From positions 1,798,001-1,862,000 of the forward strand of contig JAJFZO010000882.1 in the NCBI GenBank assembly GCA_021397835.1: a stretch of 64,000 nucleotides of DNA, read 5' to 3'. The stretch comes from Moringa oleifera (Eukaryota > Streptophyta > Magnoliopsida > Brassicales > Moringaceae). The notes below the pieces were generated by a model. That model saw nothing but the letters and a program-made list of their open reading frames with translations, was not told the origin of the DNA and searched no databases. Made by a program: the position numbers and the translations under genes. The first letter of the stretch is position 1. Each line of letters starts with the position of its first letter. Below are positions 49,857 through 63,179 of this stretch, piece by piece.

Positions 49857-52800
49857 GACAATTCTCATTAGTTCCAACAAAACGCCGTTTGCAAATCGTT
49901 AGAGATTAAAATGCTCAATCGAGCGGTTAATCATGCGAGGAGTTGCTTGCGACTCAATGAGCCGATTAACCTGAAGCGCAGCTGGTTACTTGCGCCGAGG
50001 AATATGAGGGCAGTTTTCTGGTGCGATCATGGCTCAGGGAATTATCCTAGGTGCACATCCCAGCTGTCATTTTGCTGTTTCTGCTTATTTGGTTCTCATA
50101 AAAATGGAAATTAATTTATTTTTAGATAATTTCTTTCATGTTTAAAAAATCGAATAAAATCGGGAAAACAACAGCATTTTTCTAAAGCTTTAATAACATA
50201 CCGAATTCAAAAATAAATTTCTCAGATTCGAATATAATTATTTACATCGCATCATGATTATAAAGAACAACAATTTGTTGCACGATCGTATCATGCAGAA
50301 GCACGTATCTAATTTATTCCTACAACTTGCTAGTTTCAATTATCACTGGTAAGTCCTAATTTAATTAAAATTTTATTCTATTAAATAATTAAAATTTTAG
50401 AAAGCATTGCTTTTTCTTGAGTGACGTAAAAAATAAATAAATAATAAAAAACTCTCAAAATGTGGACAAAATTGTTATCAATGGCTCCATGCACGAGTGC
50501 CTGACTGAGCGAAACGTGGCTCGTTATACGACGCCGTGTCATGATCTTAAAATAGGTGGACAAAGTGGGTCTCCGACACGTCACATTACCAACACAACAC
50601 ACGCTCCCTTGTCTTTTTCTGCGAGGCCGCGTTTGGCCCTATCATGATTGCGACATGAAACATAGTGCTGAAAAGCTTGAACAACCAAACGGACCTCTTG
50701 GGTTGTTCTCTATTGAGAGATTATAAATAGAAAATTAAGCTTTAATTTAATTAATTAATTAATTTTGAATTCACATGACAAGCAATAATGTCAAAGCCTG
50801 TAAATCTGAGATTTAAAGAAATAATCAAGTGGGTACACTCTAATTTTTATTTTTTAATAATTAATAAGCTATACTTTATTTGGGTTTTCGTTTTTTATTA
50901 TTTTTTATTGTCAAAATTATTGCCTGCACTGGAAAGTTCACGTGCATGACTGATTCCTGGGAAACTTCCCTTGTAGCATGTAAATTGCCACTTGAAGTGC
51001 ATTATAAAAATAATTAAATCATTATTATTTGTAGTAAATTAATTAATTAATACAATTCATTTGCTTTTTTATCTTTTAATTTTTCATGAACTTTTGCTAC
51101 CCAAAAAAACTTTTAGTGATTAGTTGGAAAGAAAAAAAAAGTGTAAAAAGGGGGAAAAAAAGGAAAAAGTGAAAGGAAAAAGTGAAAAAGAATTAAAGTT
51201 TTGGACAAATATAACAACACATGATATTTCATTTTATATTTATCAATTAAATTAATTATAATTTTTATGCTTAAATTTAATTGAAAAACTAAAAAATTAA
51301 AAATATAAAAATTAAAAATCTTATATAATAAAATTTAACTTAAATTTTAAATATAAAAAATAAACTATAATCACAAAAAATCATAATTTTTGAATTTTAA
51401 AAATATATTTTTAAAAATTAATTATAAATAAAAAATATTATAATTCAATTCACGGACTTAAAAGAAAATTTACAGTTGTGTTATTATTGAGATTTCAATA
51501 ATGATAAAATTATTTTTCACAATGGATTGAATCAACGTTAAATTTAAATTAAATTAAAATATAAAATATATAATCCATTCCATTAATAATATTAAAGTTT
51601 AAATTTAAAAATAAATATAATTTATTTTTATTATTTTTAAACAATTATTACAAAATAAGAAATATTAATAATCTACCTTCTTTTTTTATCTTTTATTTTA
51701 TTTTCTCCGTTTCCCGGCACTTTCCCTCTTACCAATCACATGGAAAGTTCTCTATTCTTCGGCGTTGGAAACCATTTACCTTTATTACTTTGACTAATCA
51801 AAAGATTATATTTTAAACGAATATGATCCGAGCAAGTTATCTCTTCCTCTAAAAGGTTTCTTAATTTAAAATCGTCAAAATCTTTTTGTTCCTTTTTCCC
51901 CCTAAAGATTTCGTCTTCAAGTTGAGTATTCTCATGGACCCATGACTCACAACCTTTTAATTCATTAACATATAGTCTTAGTTAGCTCACCGGCTAGATA
52001 TTAGCTAACCATCTAAACCCAAAGTTTAAGAACTTTGACTTAAATTTATCAAATTAAATTAAAAAACTATACCCTAAATTGTCCTTTTAGATCCCTATAA
52101 ATTAAAAATTAATTAAAGTATGTGATATATAAATTAATTAATCAATTAATTTGTTACATTGACTCGACCTATTAATATTCATATGGTTTATGCTCAATAG
52201 TGTTGAGATTCTTTCCCTTCGATATCTTATTGAATTATTATCAAATAATTAATATTAATTAGTCACTATTATTATTAAAAAACCGTTGACTTGACCATGT
52301 AACATGTTGTGATTAAATAATAAAAACGTGTCGAATTTTGGTTTAAGGACTCGGGTTAATTTTGAAAGTTACATTACTTTCACATTTAAGGGTACTTTGG
52401 AAGATTGAATTAGGGGAAAATTAGTGATTAATTTAGTCAAATCTTCCTTATCAAACATGAATATGCAAATTAATAATATGGGTGAATAAATATAAATATA
52501 TATATAATCTGAATTAAATTCACTTTTTATTTTACCCCTTAAAAATAATTTTAACAGTTGCATTAATAACATATATTGATGGTTTAATTTAGTTTAATTT
52601 AAGTGTTATTAAAAATGTTAATATTTGAAATATTTAAACGAAAAATTTATATATACAACGAATTTTATTTTGATTTTTTAAGAACATAAAGAGATATTTA
52701 AATCATTATTAAAAATTTTTAAATTTTAACTAATTAAAAAATATATTTTAATTTTACAATATGAAAAATTTTAAAAAATTCTTTAAAAAAATATCCCATG

Positions 52801-54180
52801 AGTTTAAAATTTTAATTTTGAAAGATGGGATTCATAATGGAATATAAAATTTTTTGAATCAATTTTGAGATATTTTAATAACAAAAATATTTTTAATTTT
52901 TATAAAAAATTAAAGTGAAATCTAATATGAACCAAATTTATCAATCGATTCAATGGATAGATTAAATAAATAATTTTTTAAAAATAAAATAATTATAAAA
53001 ATGAATAATTAAATGGTAATTTTATCCCGCCCACCAAATTAACCAAACCGAGAACTTTTCAAGCACGTCACGGGAGATAAATAGTAGCTTAATGACAACA
53101 CGAGCATGATTCTAGAAGGTATAATTGAAAACAAACCAACAAATTAAGGGTCAATTAGACCTTGTTAATCTAATATTTGTCTCGAGGTCGTGGCGACGTG
53201 CATAAGCAAATGACAACCGGACATTCCACATAAACAACGTGTCAAAACACGTAACATGGCAAATTGTCTTGGATCACTATTCAACAAGATCGATCTTGAA
53301 ATTATTGCATTTTATCTTAGCGATTAAGTTTTTTCTAGTTATAGTAAGATTTTGGGTTTGAATTCGTTGAGTTCTATTTGCAATACTATACTTTGACAAT
53401 AACAATAATGCTAAAAATAGAATTAGTTGTCTTAATTATATTTTATTTTTATGATATTTGAGTTGTTACATGAATAATAATTAAATTTTAAATAATCCTA
53501 ATTGGATAGACACAAAGGACAGTGTCCTAAAGTTCCAAAGTGGGCATGTGCCTTGTTTAATTATTGAAGGGAAGTCCAAAGTTATTTAAAGATGTGGGCC
53601 AACAACATGGGTAATGGACCTTGGGCCCTACATGGGCCCATGTACAATTTCCATCACTTGTTTTTATTTTAAATATTTTTATTTTTTATTTTTTTAAAAA
53701 AACCCATGCCAAGACCTTTTCTGTCTAACTCATAGGATATGGAATTTGTAAAAAAAAAAAAACCTTTTAATTCTAATTATTGAACCATTTTTATTCAAAA
53801 GCAAATTATATGTAATTAATATAAAATTTAAAAACTAAATCAGATATCATGTTAAATTATAATAAAAAAATCAACTTTATTCTTGAAATAACATGACAAC
53901 TAGTTGAAGAGAGAAATAATATGAATCCTTAATTGGCTAAAAAAATGAAAAATTATTCTCAAACTAATATTAATTAATTAATTTCAAGCTATCTATTGTT
54001 TGAAAGGGTCAATTGTAATGTTATGTGCATAGTATACACAAATTTGGAAAAGATATACAATAATTTTATCCATTTGATAGCTTAAGTAAAGTGAGGTCAA
54101 ACTAATTTTTTAATTCTTTTTTGAAAACAAAAATAATGAATCTTTCATTTAACTAATATTAGATATTAGATAAGCTTTTA
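49857..54180. other. Intergenic region, mainly AT-rich
   Basis: The left part (to about 50700) is more balanced and may be promoter of the RING/DUF1117 gene. The rest is AT-rich with no gene seen. A purine-rich tract with repeated GGAAAAAGTGAAA-like units lies at about 51124-51195. Confidence 0.55.
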
Positions 54181-54189
54181 TAAAGATAG

Positions 54190-56910
54190 TCGGTCCATCC
54201 TAAATAATCAGACTAGCATGTAAATATGATAGCCATATTAGCAAGTCTATTTATATAGTTAACAGAAAAATTATTCATATTAAGAAAAATAAATTTACAA
54301 TCGCTAATCAAATACTAAATTCAAATAAATTTTCAGCATTTGATTTCATTGCCTATATTACTTCCATAGAGCCTAATTCAAAAACTATTTATTTGAAATA
54401 ATTCATCTGAGATTAACTAGTAACTTCATTCAAAGCCCAGGCCTCTGCTTCTTTAAGGAACATACTGCCCTTAGTGTTTTGGATATACCTTTATAAGCTC
54501 TTCATGATCATTCCTTATAACCAAGGCCATACCTACTAGATTCATATTATTAAAAATCGCAGCATTAATGTTACCTTTCAGCAAGCCAATGAAGTGCTTC
54601 TTTCATCTACAGATTGGCTTTTAGTAGCTTTTTCTTTAACACCACCAATGAGTACCTTTACTGCTTTCCATGCTTTCATAAATTTCATCCTAGCCTTTAT
54701 TACAGATTTTAATGTTTTTAGAAGTCTTGATAATCTATAGCATCATATTATCTTTAAGTATTAAGGTGGCACTAAAACTTCTAGAATTTAAAAAAAAATT
54801 CGACAAAGCCTTCATTAAAAACTAGTATTTCAGTGAATTTTACTTTCAACCAATAACTTTTGGCAAAAAGGCACCTCATAAAGATGTGCCATAAATCTTC
54901 AAACTCTGCTCTACAGAATGCACATTCTTCATTCAACTCATAGCCTCGGGTTAACAACTTTTCTCTTATAGGTAGGTAGTCCCGGCATAATCTCCATAAG
55001 AAGTCTTTTACCTTTGGAGGTAGTTTCAAATTGCAGATAAAGTTTCAGCTTCTTTTAACATCCTCATGGTTTGGTTCACCTATTGCTACTCTATATCTTA
55101 ATTTACCCATATATTTTTCATCTTGGTTATAGTACTAAATTATTTTATCTTCCTTAAGATTTTTATTAATCACAATTTTGAGGATCTTTTTAACATCTCT
55201 TTCCCCAAAAAGATCCTTAATTAATTCCTTCATTAAAATGCATTGAAGTTCTGACTCCACAAGGAATTTAATTCTAAAGTTTCTTAGATTCTTTAGCTAA
55301 GGATCTCCTTTCAAACCAATAACTGGTTATCTCTTCCAATTCTCTACTTGCAGCTTTTCTCAAGTATTAGCCTAGCAATCTATGTGTTTCTCCAAGTAAA
55401 ATTGAGATTCAACCCCAAACCAAGCTTTAGGAAGTCCTTTGTAGGAAAATATATAGCTTTGAAAAGTCTTTCTACTAAAGATTCCATTCAAAAATTAGTC
55501 TCCATCCCTGCTTAGCTAGTAAAGCCAAGTTGAACTCATGTAAACTTCTAAAACTCATCCCTCTGTACTCTTTCCTTGTTACACATTCTCTTCCAGCTCA
55601 TCCAATGTATTCATTTCTCTCTATTTTTGAACCCATCAAAAATAATTTAGTATTTTTTAAATCTCCTCACATATAAAGATAAGAGTAAAAAAGCACTTAT
55701 GCAATAAGTAAGAATTTCCTGAACAACAATTTTGATTAAAATCTCATTTTCAACTCTTAACAGCAATTTATTTTTCCAACTATGAAACCTCCTCTAAACT
55801 CTTTCCTTAATAAAATTAAAGATAACATTTTTATTATTACCAACAAGAGATGGCAAACCCTGGTATTTGCTTTTGTCCATAGCAGTATGAACTCCCAACT
55901 TGTTAATTTGATATCAATCCTTTAATATGATCGGGGACATTTGAGCTAGACATTATTTTACACTTTTGAAAATTAACTACCTGTCCAAAGATTAATTCAC
56001 AGTTTCTTAGGCTCTGGACCATGCTTTTAGCCTCCTTCATAGTAGCTTTGAAGAAAAAAAAAAATCGTCAGCAAATAGTAAATGAATAATGAATTACTCT
56101 ACTATAAACCTTATAACCATATAAATCTTCCTTCTTTCAGCCTTCTTAATTAGCATTAAGGGCTATTTTGCATAAAAAACGAAGAGATAGAGACATAGAG
56201 GATTTCCCTATCTTAATCCTTTTTTAGTTTGATAAGTCCTATCTCTCTCCCATTAAAAGCAACTTTATAGGAGACAGTTGTGATATGTAACATTATTATC
56301 TTGATCCAACCTTTACTAAACCTCATTTGATCATTATATTCTCTCGAAATGACCAGGACATTCTATTATAGGCTATAATGATATCAATATTCAAAATCAC
56401 CTCTCCTCGTTTGCCTTAGTCTTCCCTTTCATATAATGCACAATCTCAAAAGTCACTAAAATATTATTCATAATCGTTCTTCCAAGAACAAATGCATATT
56501 GAGGTTTAGCCATAATTTTTAGAAGTAAAAGTTTCAGCCTATTAACATGTACTTTAGCCATCACCTTATAAACAATATTACATAATGTAATTAGTAGAAA
56601 CTCTTTAACATTTATGGGCATATCACACTTATGTATCACTACAATAGAGGTATTATTTAATCCATGAGGAAATATCTTCTGTTGCATCCAGTGCATAGCT
56701 GAAGAGAAAATATCATTGCTTAGTATCTCTCATAATCTTTGATAGAAACTTAATTCAAACCCATCAGGCCCTGGAGACTTGTTTAGATGCATTTGAAAAA
56801 CTATCTACTCAAACTCTTCTAAATTAAACTCATTTAGCAAAATCTTATTATCCTCTTAATTAATTATTTGCTCAAAAAGGCTTGAAATATTTTTTGAATA
56901 ATCTGTAGGT
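54190..56910 (-). pseudogene. Degenerate, 5'-truncated LINE retrotransposon (RT, zf-RVT, RNase H remnants)
   Basis: Reading the minus strand from 56910 leftward, the order of a plant LINE ORF2 is visible, interrupted by stops and frame changes. First HLNKSPGPDGFELSFYQ (about 56770) and the RT segment at 56397-56696 (NVKEFLLITLCNIVYKVMAK, AFVLGRTIMNNILV). Then a catalytic box with FADD followed by FFFFFKAT near 56070. Next the zinc-binding RVT domain at 54781-55029 (PPKVKDFLWRLCRDYLPIRE, CAFCRAEFEDLWHIF), and last an RNase H-like part (VGMALVIRNDHEELIK near 54530, LISDCK and NRLANMA near 54200-54330). The AP endonuclease region and ORF1 are absent, as usual for incomplete reverse transcription. 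Many stop codons mean it cannot move. Ends are approximate; no target-site duplication was identified. Confidence 0.85.
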
Positions 56911-57878
56911 GCTACAAATGAACTTTTTTTTTTAATTAAAACTTCTTTATTGATCTAAATTATATTGATTTTTTAAAATGATAATATATGATAATTTAAC
57001 TAAAATCGATAATTAAAATTTATTTTTTTGTATTATTATATTATAAATTAAAATACTCCTTAAATTTAGGACAAAAAAACTCAACACAAACTTAAATAAG
57101 TAGAAAATATTTTTATCTTTCTTATCTCATTGTTTGGAATAGATATATATGAAATGATAATAAAATACAAGGTAAATATCAAAATAAAATTGATACTATT
57201 CACATTTCAAGTTTTTATAATTTTTTTTTATCAATTATATATATATAATTTAAATTGAATTTTACTTTTAATTTTTTTATAAAAAGGTAATTTAAATTGA
57301 AATTTTTTACAATAAATTTTAACTTAACATTTTTTATAAATGTATATTTACACTTAAACTACTATGGAAAAAAATTCTATACTTTTTTATTACTAAAATT
57401 AATTTGTAAATAATTTTTAATAATATAAAATCTTTAAAAAATATTTTTCAGTATTAAAATTATGAAAATTTTTATGATGATGGTTTGAATATTTTATTTA
57501 CATGTAATAAAATTTTTAAATTAAAATTTATAGTATATGATTTTTAATTTCAATTATTTTTAAAAAATTAAATATAAAAGTTGATTTGGGTTATTAAATC
57601 CATATTTTATATATAAAATTGATTGAAAAAATAAAAAAATGATTAAAAAATATAAATAGTACAAGTGTTATTTTGATATTTACCCTTCATTATAATAATA
57701 AGGGATTAACATCCATCCACATTATTCAACAATTTAGAAACAATAATTTTCTAAAATAAAACAAAAGAATGCGGTTCTTCTTCATTTGCAAAATTAATTT
57801 TTTTTTCTTTAAAAAAAAAAGCCAAACCCACGAGCAAATACAGTCAAAGAGAAGCTATGCTTATTCTTGAAATCATCT
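56911..57878. other. AT-rich spacer between LINE and GPAT gene
   Basis: Very AT-rich, with a poly-T tract near 56924-56935 beside the LINE 5' boundary. The right end (about 57700-57878) is probably the GPAT 3'UTR. Confidence 0.5.
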
Positions 57879-59455
57879 TCAATGGAAGAAAGGCTTGAAG
57901 GTGCTGACGACCTTCTTGATCTGATCCATGAAGGAAGTATAAGAAACTGTTCCATCATTCCCTGCAAGCACCCTGTACTTGTCTTTCCTGGTAAAGTTCG
58001 TGCATTCAAACCCTAACGTAGCCGCTAGGATTCTCTGTACGTAGTTCGCCACGTCGTACGGGCTCTTGCCTGCCGAGCAGGTGGCTTCCGCTGGCAACTG
58101 GTTCAAGAAGGTCACCTCGTAAACGGGTCTAGGGTTCATGAAGAAGAAGATCGGATCCAACCCTTTCCAGCCCCTCGCCGTGGTTGCATGAAAAAACCCC
58201 ACCCTGTAGTTCATGGCTACAGGGATGATCCGATCTGTTAATTCAGCGAAAAGGGCACTGAATCTCAACAAAAATGGTTCTCTGCAAGTGGTTCCTTCTG
58301 GGCAAACCACCAAGTCGCCGTTGGCCAATTCTCTCTTGATTTTCTCTGCGTCTACGTGACGGATTCTCGTCAAACGAACAGTGGGAATTGGTGATAATAT
58401 CTCTGATAATCTCGAGATTGAGTACGTTACAGCTGGGATTTTCCGACCTAGAACAGTAGATAACACCACAGGGTCCATTAGAGTTCTGTGGGTGCACACG
58501 AACAAGACCCCCATATTGCCGTCGGTGACCGGCGGCGGCGGTTTTCCCTTGACGATGACTTTACCTCCGAAAATGTGAGCTATGTACGGGATAGTCCACA
58601 TTGGCAGCAACAGGCCCACGGCAATCCGGATCGCTGCCAGTATGATGCCTAAAGGTATCCACAGGAGGATTAGCAGGGCAGTAGACGGCGTCGGACGCTT
58701 GACAAGGCGGCCGTCGTGGAAGATGACCGGAATTGGACGAAGGAGCTCGTGGACATCCTCCAGCTCCGGGATGGCTATAAACGGTGGGTGGATTTCTTCC
58801 TGTTGGCAAAAGCATCGTTCATGAAACATGTCTTTCGTGCAAAATTTATTGAAATTAAGAGAGGCACCAATAGAGAACGAAGGCATACCTTACAGAGAGA
58901 CAGGAAGGAACGAGAGCTCGCCGGAGCCCTTCCTAACCCTAAGGTAGGCTTCCCGTCGATGAACAGCTTGGCAACTCGGCCGGTGATCATGGCACTGATA
59001 TCACCATTATTGACAAGCCCTGTACTGAACCCAAATCGGTTCACGATGAGCTCAGTCCCCACAACCTCATCAGCTCGTAAATGATCCTTCACGAACCTCT
59101 CCACCATGATCCTCGGCGTCTTCGTCACCACCACCCTCTTATCACCGGAGCTGAACACCCTCCATGCCTCCATATCAACATCATCCATATAAAACTTCGG
59201 TAAAACAGCTCTCGCCACCGACTCAATCTCCGATTCACGAACACCAGCAGTGGCCACAAAGATCATTATTCTAAGCCCAACGTCGCTAGCTCCTAACACG
59301 TCAAGCAAGCGAATCACCGGCCATAGAATCAACAGTAACGCAAACCGGAACAAACCCGACGCCTCAAACGCTACCAACATGAAGTAGCAGAAGGGGTCTT
59401 GGCCTTTCAGAAGCGTCCCTTCAAGCTCTGAGACAACCGATGACTCCATTAACAT
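57879..59455 (-). CDS. GPAT5: Glycerol-3-phosphate sn-2-acyltransferase, GPAT5/7 type (suberin synthesis)
   Basis: Two exons, 58889-59455 and 57879-58799, separated by an 89-bp phase-0 intron, encode 495 residues (about 500 is usual). Plant land-type GPATs transfer acyl chains from acyl-CoA to the sn-2 position of glycerol-3-phosphate at the ER. GPAT5 supplies suberin in roots and seed coats. The N-terminal half is HAD-like. Its motif I position reads SELEGTLL (9-16), without the DxD aspartates needed for phosphatase activity, as in the GPAT5/7 clade; GPAT4/6/8 retain them. The acyltransferase half carries THRTLMDP (H293, D298), [30 protein letters not shown] (357 onward) and [13 protein letters not shown]. 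Hydrophobic segments are at about 27-50 and 229-258. GPAT5 and GPAT7 cannot be separated confidently by eye. Confidence 0.93.
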
Positions 59456-59608
59456 TCGTCCTTGCTTTTTTCAGCGATTTCTTCTGCGTTCAAAACACTT
59501 GCTTATTGATTAAGAGGCCAACAAGGGTTATAAGCTTAAGCGATTAGGATTTGGATTGACCAGTCTCTAATGCTTTAACTGTGCAGTTCATCAGTCTGCA
59601 ACAACCGG

Positions 59609-59618
59609 CTTATATAGA
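59609..59618 (-). promoter_or_regulatory. TATA box of the GPAT gene
   Basis: Minus-strand CTATATAAGC lies about 155 bp upstream of the start codon, at the spacing expected for a leader of about 120 nt. No other TATA-like site is as well placed. Confidence 0.6.
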
Positions 59619-59639
59619 CTTCTCCGGCGGTCTCTCTAT

Positions 59640-61340
59640 CTCTCTTTAGGTTGATATATCCACAAAGAAAATAGGTCGATACGCCATGTCCATATGCAAA
59701 AGATTGATCACTTAATCTCACCAACTTTTTCAAAAATTATTGGCGAGTTGTATCAATTAGGTCGCGTATATACCTAAGATTGCGACTGTCACGAGCCCTA
59801 ATTAGGTCACTTGCCAAGGCAAATTGACCCGTATATCTCTTGTGTTATATAACTATTCGTCTATAAGAAATACAAACATTTCGTCATGTACTCCTTCCAC
59901 GTAGTTGCATGGGAACCTAACATATATGTATTGATTAAGCCGTGACGAAATTGTTATGTTCTTAGTCTCTCTACGTCTTCCTTTCTACATTTCGTCATCT
60001 TCTTCTTCAAGATTTGCTTCATTTTATTTTCCCTTTTTCCCATAATATTTCTTTGGTTTAATTAAATCTCAAATTTCCCGACATATGTTAGCTCTTGATG
60101 CATAGATTAAATAATTTACATATGGTTGATTCCAATGTTTTTATCACTAATTTAGTAATGAATTTTTTAATCTGTCACTTACCATTATTAACTATGAAAA
60201 AAATACGTTATGGTAATTATTTTCTTTAGTCGATAAAATAAATTTATATTAAAAAAATTAAAACTCTCTCTAAAGTAAATTTTTATGAAGAGATGAAAAT
60301 CCATAATTAATTTTTTTTACATATATCAATAAATAAAAAATTATTGATAATTTTTAAAAATATATTAACAAACAAAAAAAAAAAGAGAAATTGTCGGCAA
60401 TTGTAATTATACTGATGATCAAAACATGCATAGTATATATATCATACTCCTCTATGCAATATGCAATATTTAGAAGTTAATTTGGAAATTAACTCATTAA
60501 TCTTGCTCCAAATGGCTTAATTAGCCAGTCCAAGTGCAATTTCGGAGCTGGAATTAAGAATGAAACCAAGACAGGCTTGAAACTCAAGGTTTGGCCGCCT
60601 TCTTGACAAGGGTTGCTACCCATTAATTATTTTGGTTAAAACTATACTTTGGGTACAAGTTTATGAGATGTTTAATTCAAATAGTCTCATATCTCGGTTA
60701 GGCAAGGTTGGTTGGAATTTTTTGTTCTTAATTTTTTCTCTTTTTTTTTTCCTTGTGGTTAATTGAAAAATTATTAAACATATGTGTTTATGAAGATTCG
60801 GACCCAAATGTTTCACATTAGGGCCCGGTTTGAGTTTTTTAAAAAATAATTAATCTTGTAGGAATTACTTTGTAATTGAATTATGAGATTAATTTTCATT
60901 GAAACACAAACAAAAGGATAATCAAAATTGTGCCTAAAATTGTGTTCATACTTTATATGATCCTGTTATAATGATTAAATATGAATATATATATATATAT
61001 AATAATTAATAGTCAGAGATTTTGCCCATTGAGCAATTAAGCACCAATTTGTAGTCAGTTAAAGAGTTGGGATTCCTCCTAGTTGGATTTTTCAACTCAA
61101 ACATTTTGATAATTTGAATTCCGTGGTTTTTTTGTTTTTTTGAAAAGAAAGATTTTTTTATGTTAACATAAAAAATTAAAAATTAAAAAATTATATATTC
61201 ATATATTTTTAAAAATTAAAATAATTTAAATCATTAAAAAAAAAATACAACCATCCTAAGGAAATAATTAACAGCTAGGGAAATGATCTAAATGGGCTTT
61301 TTCATCAATATCTCAAGATTCGGAAACCGAAACTCAAAGC
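59640..61340. other. Intergenic region between GPAT and SDHAF1-like genes
   Basis: Upstream region of GPAT on the left, AT-rich further right, with a TA microsatellite at about 60985-61001. No gene recognised. Confidence 0.5.
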
Positions 61341-61366
61341 CCTGAAGGAAATTTCTAATGCATCAT

Positions 61367-61761
61367 CTATTCACTTCTGGGGTCCAATGATTCGGCCATT
61401 GAAGAGGAATTAAACCAAGTGATGGGTTCTTTAAGGCTTGACATTAGCCTGCTGCACTTGCAGCACCCTGGTTGAGCCCATGAAAGGGCAAACGCAGGCT
61501 TTCTTATCCTTGCGCCATTGTTCGTCTGTTGTGTTATGGAGGATGCTTCTCGAAAGCGCAAGCGCAGGGCATATAGCCCACAACGCTTTCTTACCGTGGT
61601 TCGATTGTGCGGCATATTATGTAATGGAGGATACTTTTGGATCTTTTGTGGATAACCCGGACCCGGGTCATGAGCCTTCAGAAAAGCACGGTGAATGCTG
61701 GGCCGAGATGCTCGGGCTACTGCTCGTCTGTCGGCTCTTGATAACCACAGCTACTGTATGA
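61367..61761. other. GC-balanced island of unknown nature upstream of the SDHAF1-like gene
   Basis: Near 50% GC, in contrast to AT-rich flanks. It is open over about 80 to 107 codons on both strands, but the long frames start at non-ATG codons. The best ATG frame (61536-61655, +, 39 aa) begins MEDASRKRKRRAYSPQ. A similar GTGTTATGGAGGATGCTT / ATGTAATGGAGGATACTT pair occurs about 90 bp apart. I recognise no family. It may be promoter, a relic exon or a non-coding RNA exon. Confidence 0.35.
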
Positions 61762-62019
61762 AAATGCCTATTGCCGTGAGAGATTCCGCAGAAGGCTGTA
61801 CGTCTGGACAATAATTCTACACATCAGAAGCTAGCGTTTTCGAATTAAAGCGAAGTTTCAATCAATCAGACTAACGTTTCGGGAAGTTGCTTGTTCTTTC
61901 ATTGTTCTTTCAGAGTCTATTTTTTCAGGTACGGACATCTCCTTTCAATTTCATGCTTCCGTTTATTTTCATTTCAGTAATTTATGCCGACATATACACA
62001 CACACACGCACATATTTGG

Positions 62020-62020
<1 letters not shown>

Positions 62021-62046
<26 letters not shown>
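62021..62046. repeat. GA microsatellite
   Basis: About 13 GA units after a short CA run, within the probable leader intron of the SDHAF1-like gene. Confidence 0.85.
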
Positions 62047-62050
<4 letters not shown>

Positions 62051-62430
62051 TTGCACGAAATTATGTGAATAGAAAAACTGTGATCAATGGTTGCTTTCTC
62101 TTATATTTTGGAGTTTGTGGCTTTAATATTAGGAATAGCAAATCAAGTTCTACGAAATTCTTAACAAACTAGCATCAGGGTAGATATGTTGTTATGTTAA
62201 CAATTGAGGAAAGCTTGAACGCTGTTTTAACTGTGGTTTTTCTGCTTTGATGCTTGAACTTGCCATGAATTTTAACTATTCCCTAGCTGCTTCTATTTCA
62301 TAGTGATTAGTCATTCTACTTCTCATCTGGGATCATTTTCCATTCAGTGTAATAACTAAATGCTTAATTCTTTGAGGATACCACCTGTTACACCTTGCCA
62401 TGATCTCACCTTGGGCAAAACCCTGCCCAT

Positions 62431-62800
62431 TAGATGCAGTATAAGGCTAGACAAATTATCCAAACAATTAGATGCAATATAAGGCTAGGTGTACTCCCTC
62501 TTACAAGATGTGCTTTTGCTGTATTCTTCAATGCATAAAACCTAGTGTCACTTTAGCTTATGTTGACAACTTTGAACATAAAAATTGATGGCTGTACTTC
62601 TAATTTGGGTTTATGTTAACTCTGGCATAATCCCACATTGATTAAAAACTTATCAACTAAATGCAATATAACGGTAGACATACTCATGCGGCATCAGGTG
62701 TCTTTTGGGGTATACTTTCACAAAACTGTGCTGTCACATTCAATATGGAGAATACCTTGTGAATTGTCCTGTCCGCAACTTTGAACATCAGCACTACCGA
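62431..62800. repeat. Diverged local repeats inside the probable 5'UTR intron
   Basis: TAGATGCAGTATAAGGCTAG (62431-62450) recurs as TAGATGCAATATAAGGCTAG (62469-62488). A looser copy, AAATGCAATATAACGGTAG, starts near 62659. The last two copies begin blocks of roughly 120-140 bp, 190-210 bp apart, that also share a CTTTTG-GTAT segment, a GTGTCAC/CTGTCAC segment and an AACTTTGAACAT segment. This looks like an old tandem duplication or two copies of a short mobile element. Confidence 0.6.
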
Positions 62801-63179
62801 TTGTGGCAACAATTTCCTTTAAACTTCTTTTTTTCTCATTGTTGGCAGCCTAGTTATGTTTCTACGAATCATGATCTTGAGCTTGCTTGCTTAAATCCAA
62901 AACTTGGACTGAGTTGTGATTTTTCAATCTCCCATATGAGAAGTCTTTGTGTCAAATTAACCAAATAATAGGATCACTAAATTTGTTACCTGGTCCTTCT
63001 GAACTTTTTTCCAATATTACTTGCTTTATTCATACAATGTTGTCATGGAAGGTTCAGTTTTCCATTCAATGATTATGATGTTCATTTCAGTCAGGAAAAT
63101 AGCTAAGAGAAGAATATCAAGTGACTGTTGCCAAATTCAGAGAAAGCATTTCCAGGACCTGATTCACTGAGAAGATGCA

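Larger units (their letters stand above)
61929..63090 (+). other. Probable 5'UTR intron of the SDHAF1-like gene
   Basis: A donor (TTTTCAG then GTACGG, 61928/61929) and an acceptor (TTCATTTCAG, 63090/63091) bracket 1162 bp. The interval is T-rich as plant introns are, and it contains a GA microsatellite at 62021-62046. The exon after the acceptor runs into the start codon at 63180. Splicing is inferred from sequence only. Confidence 0.5.
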
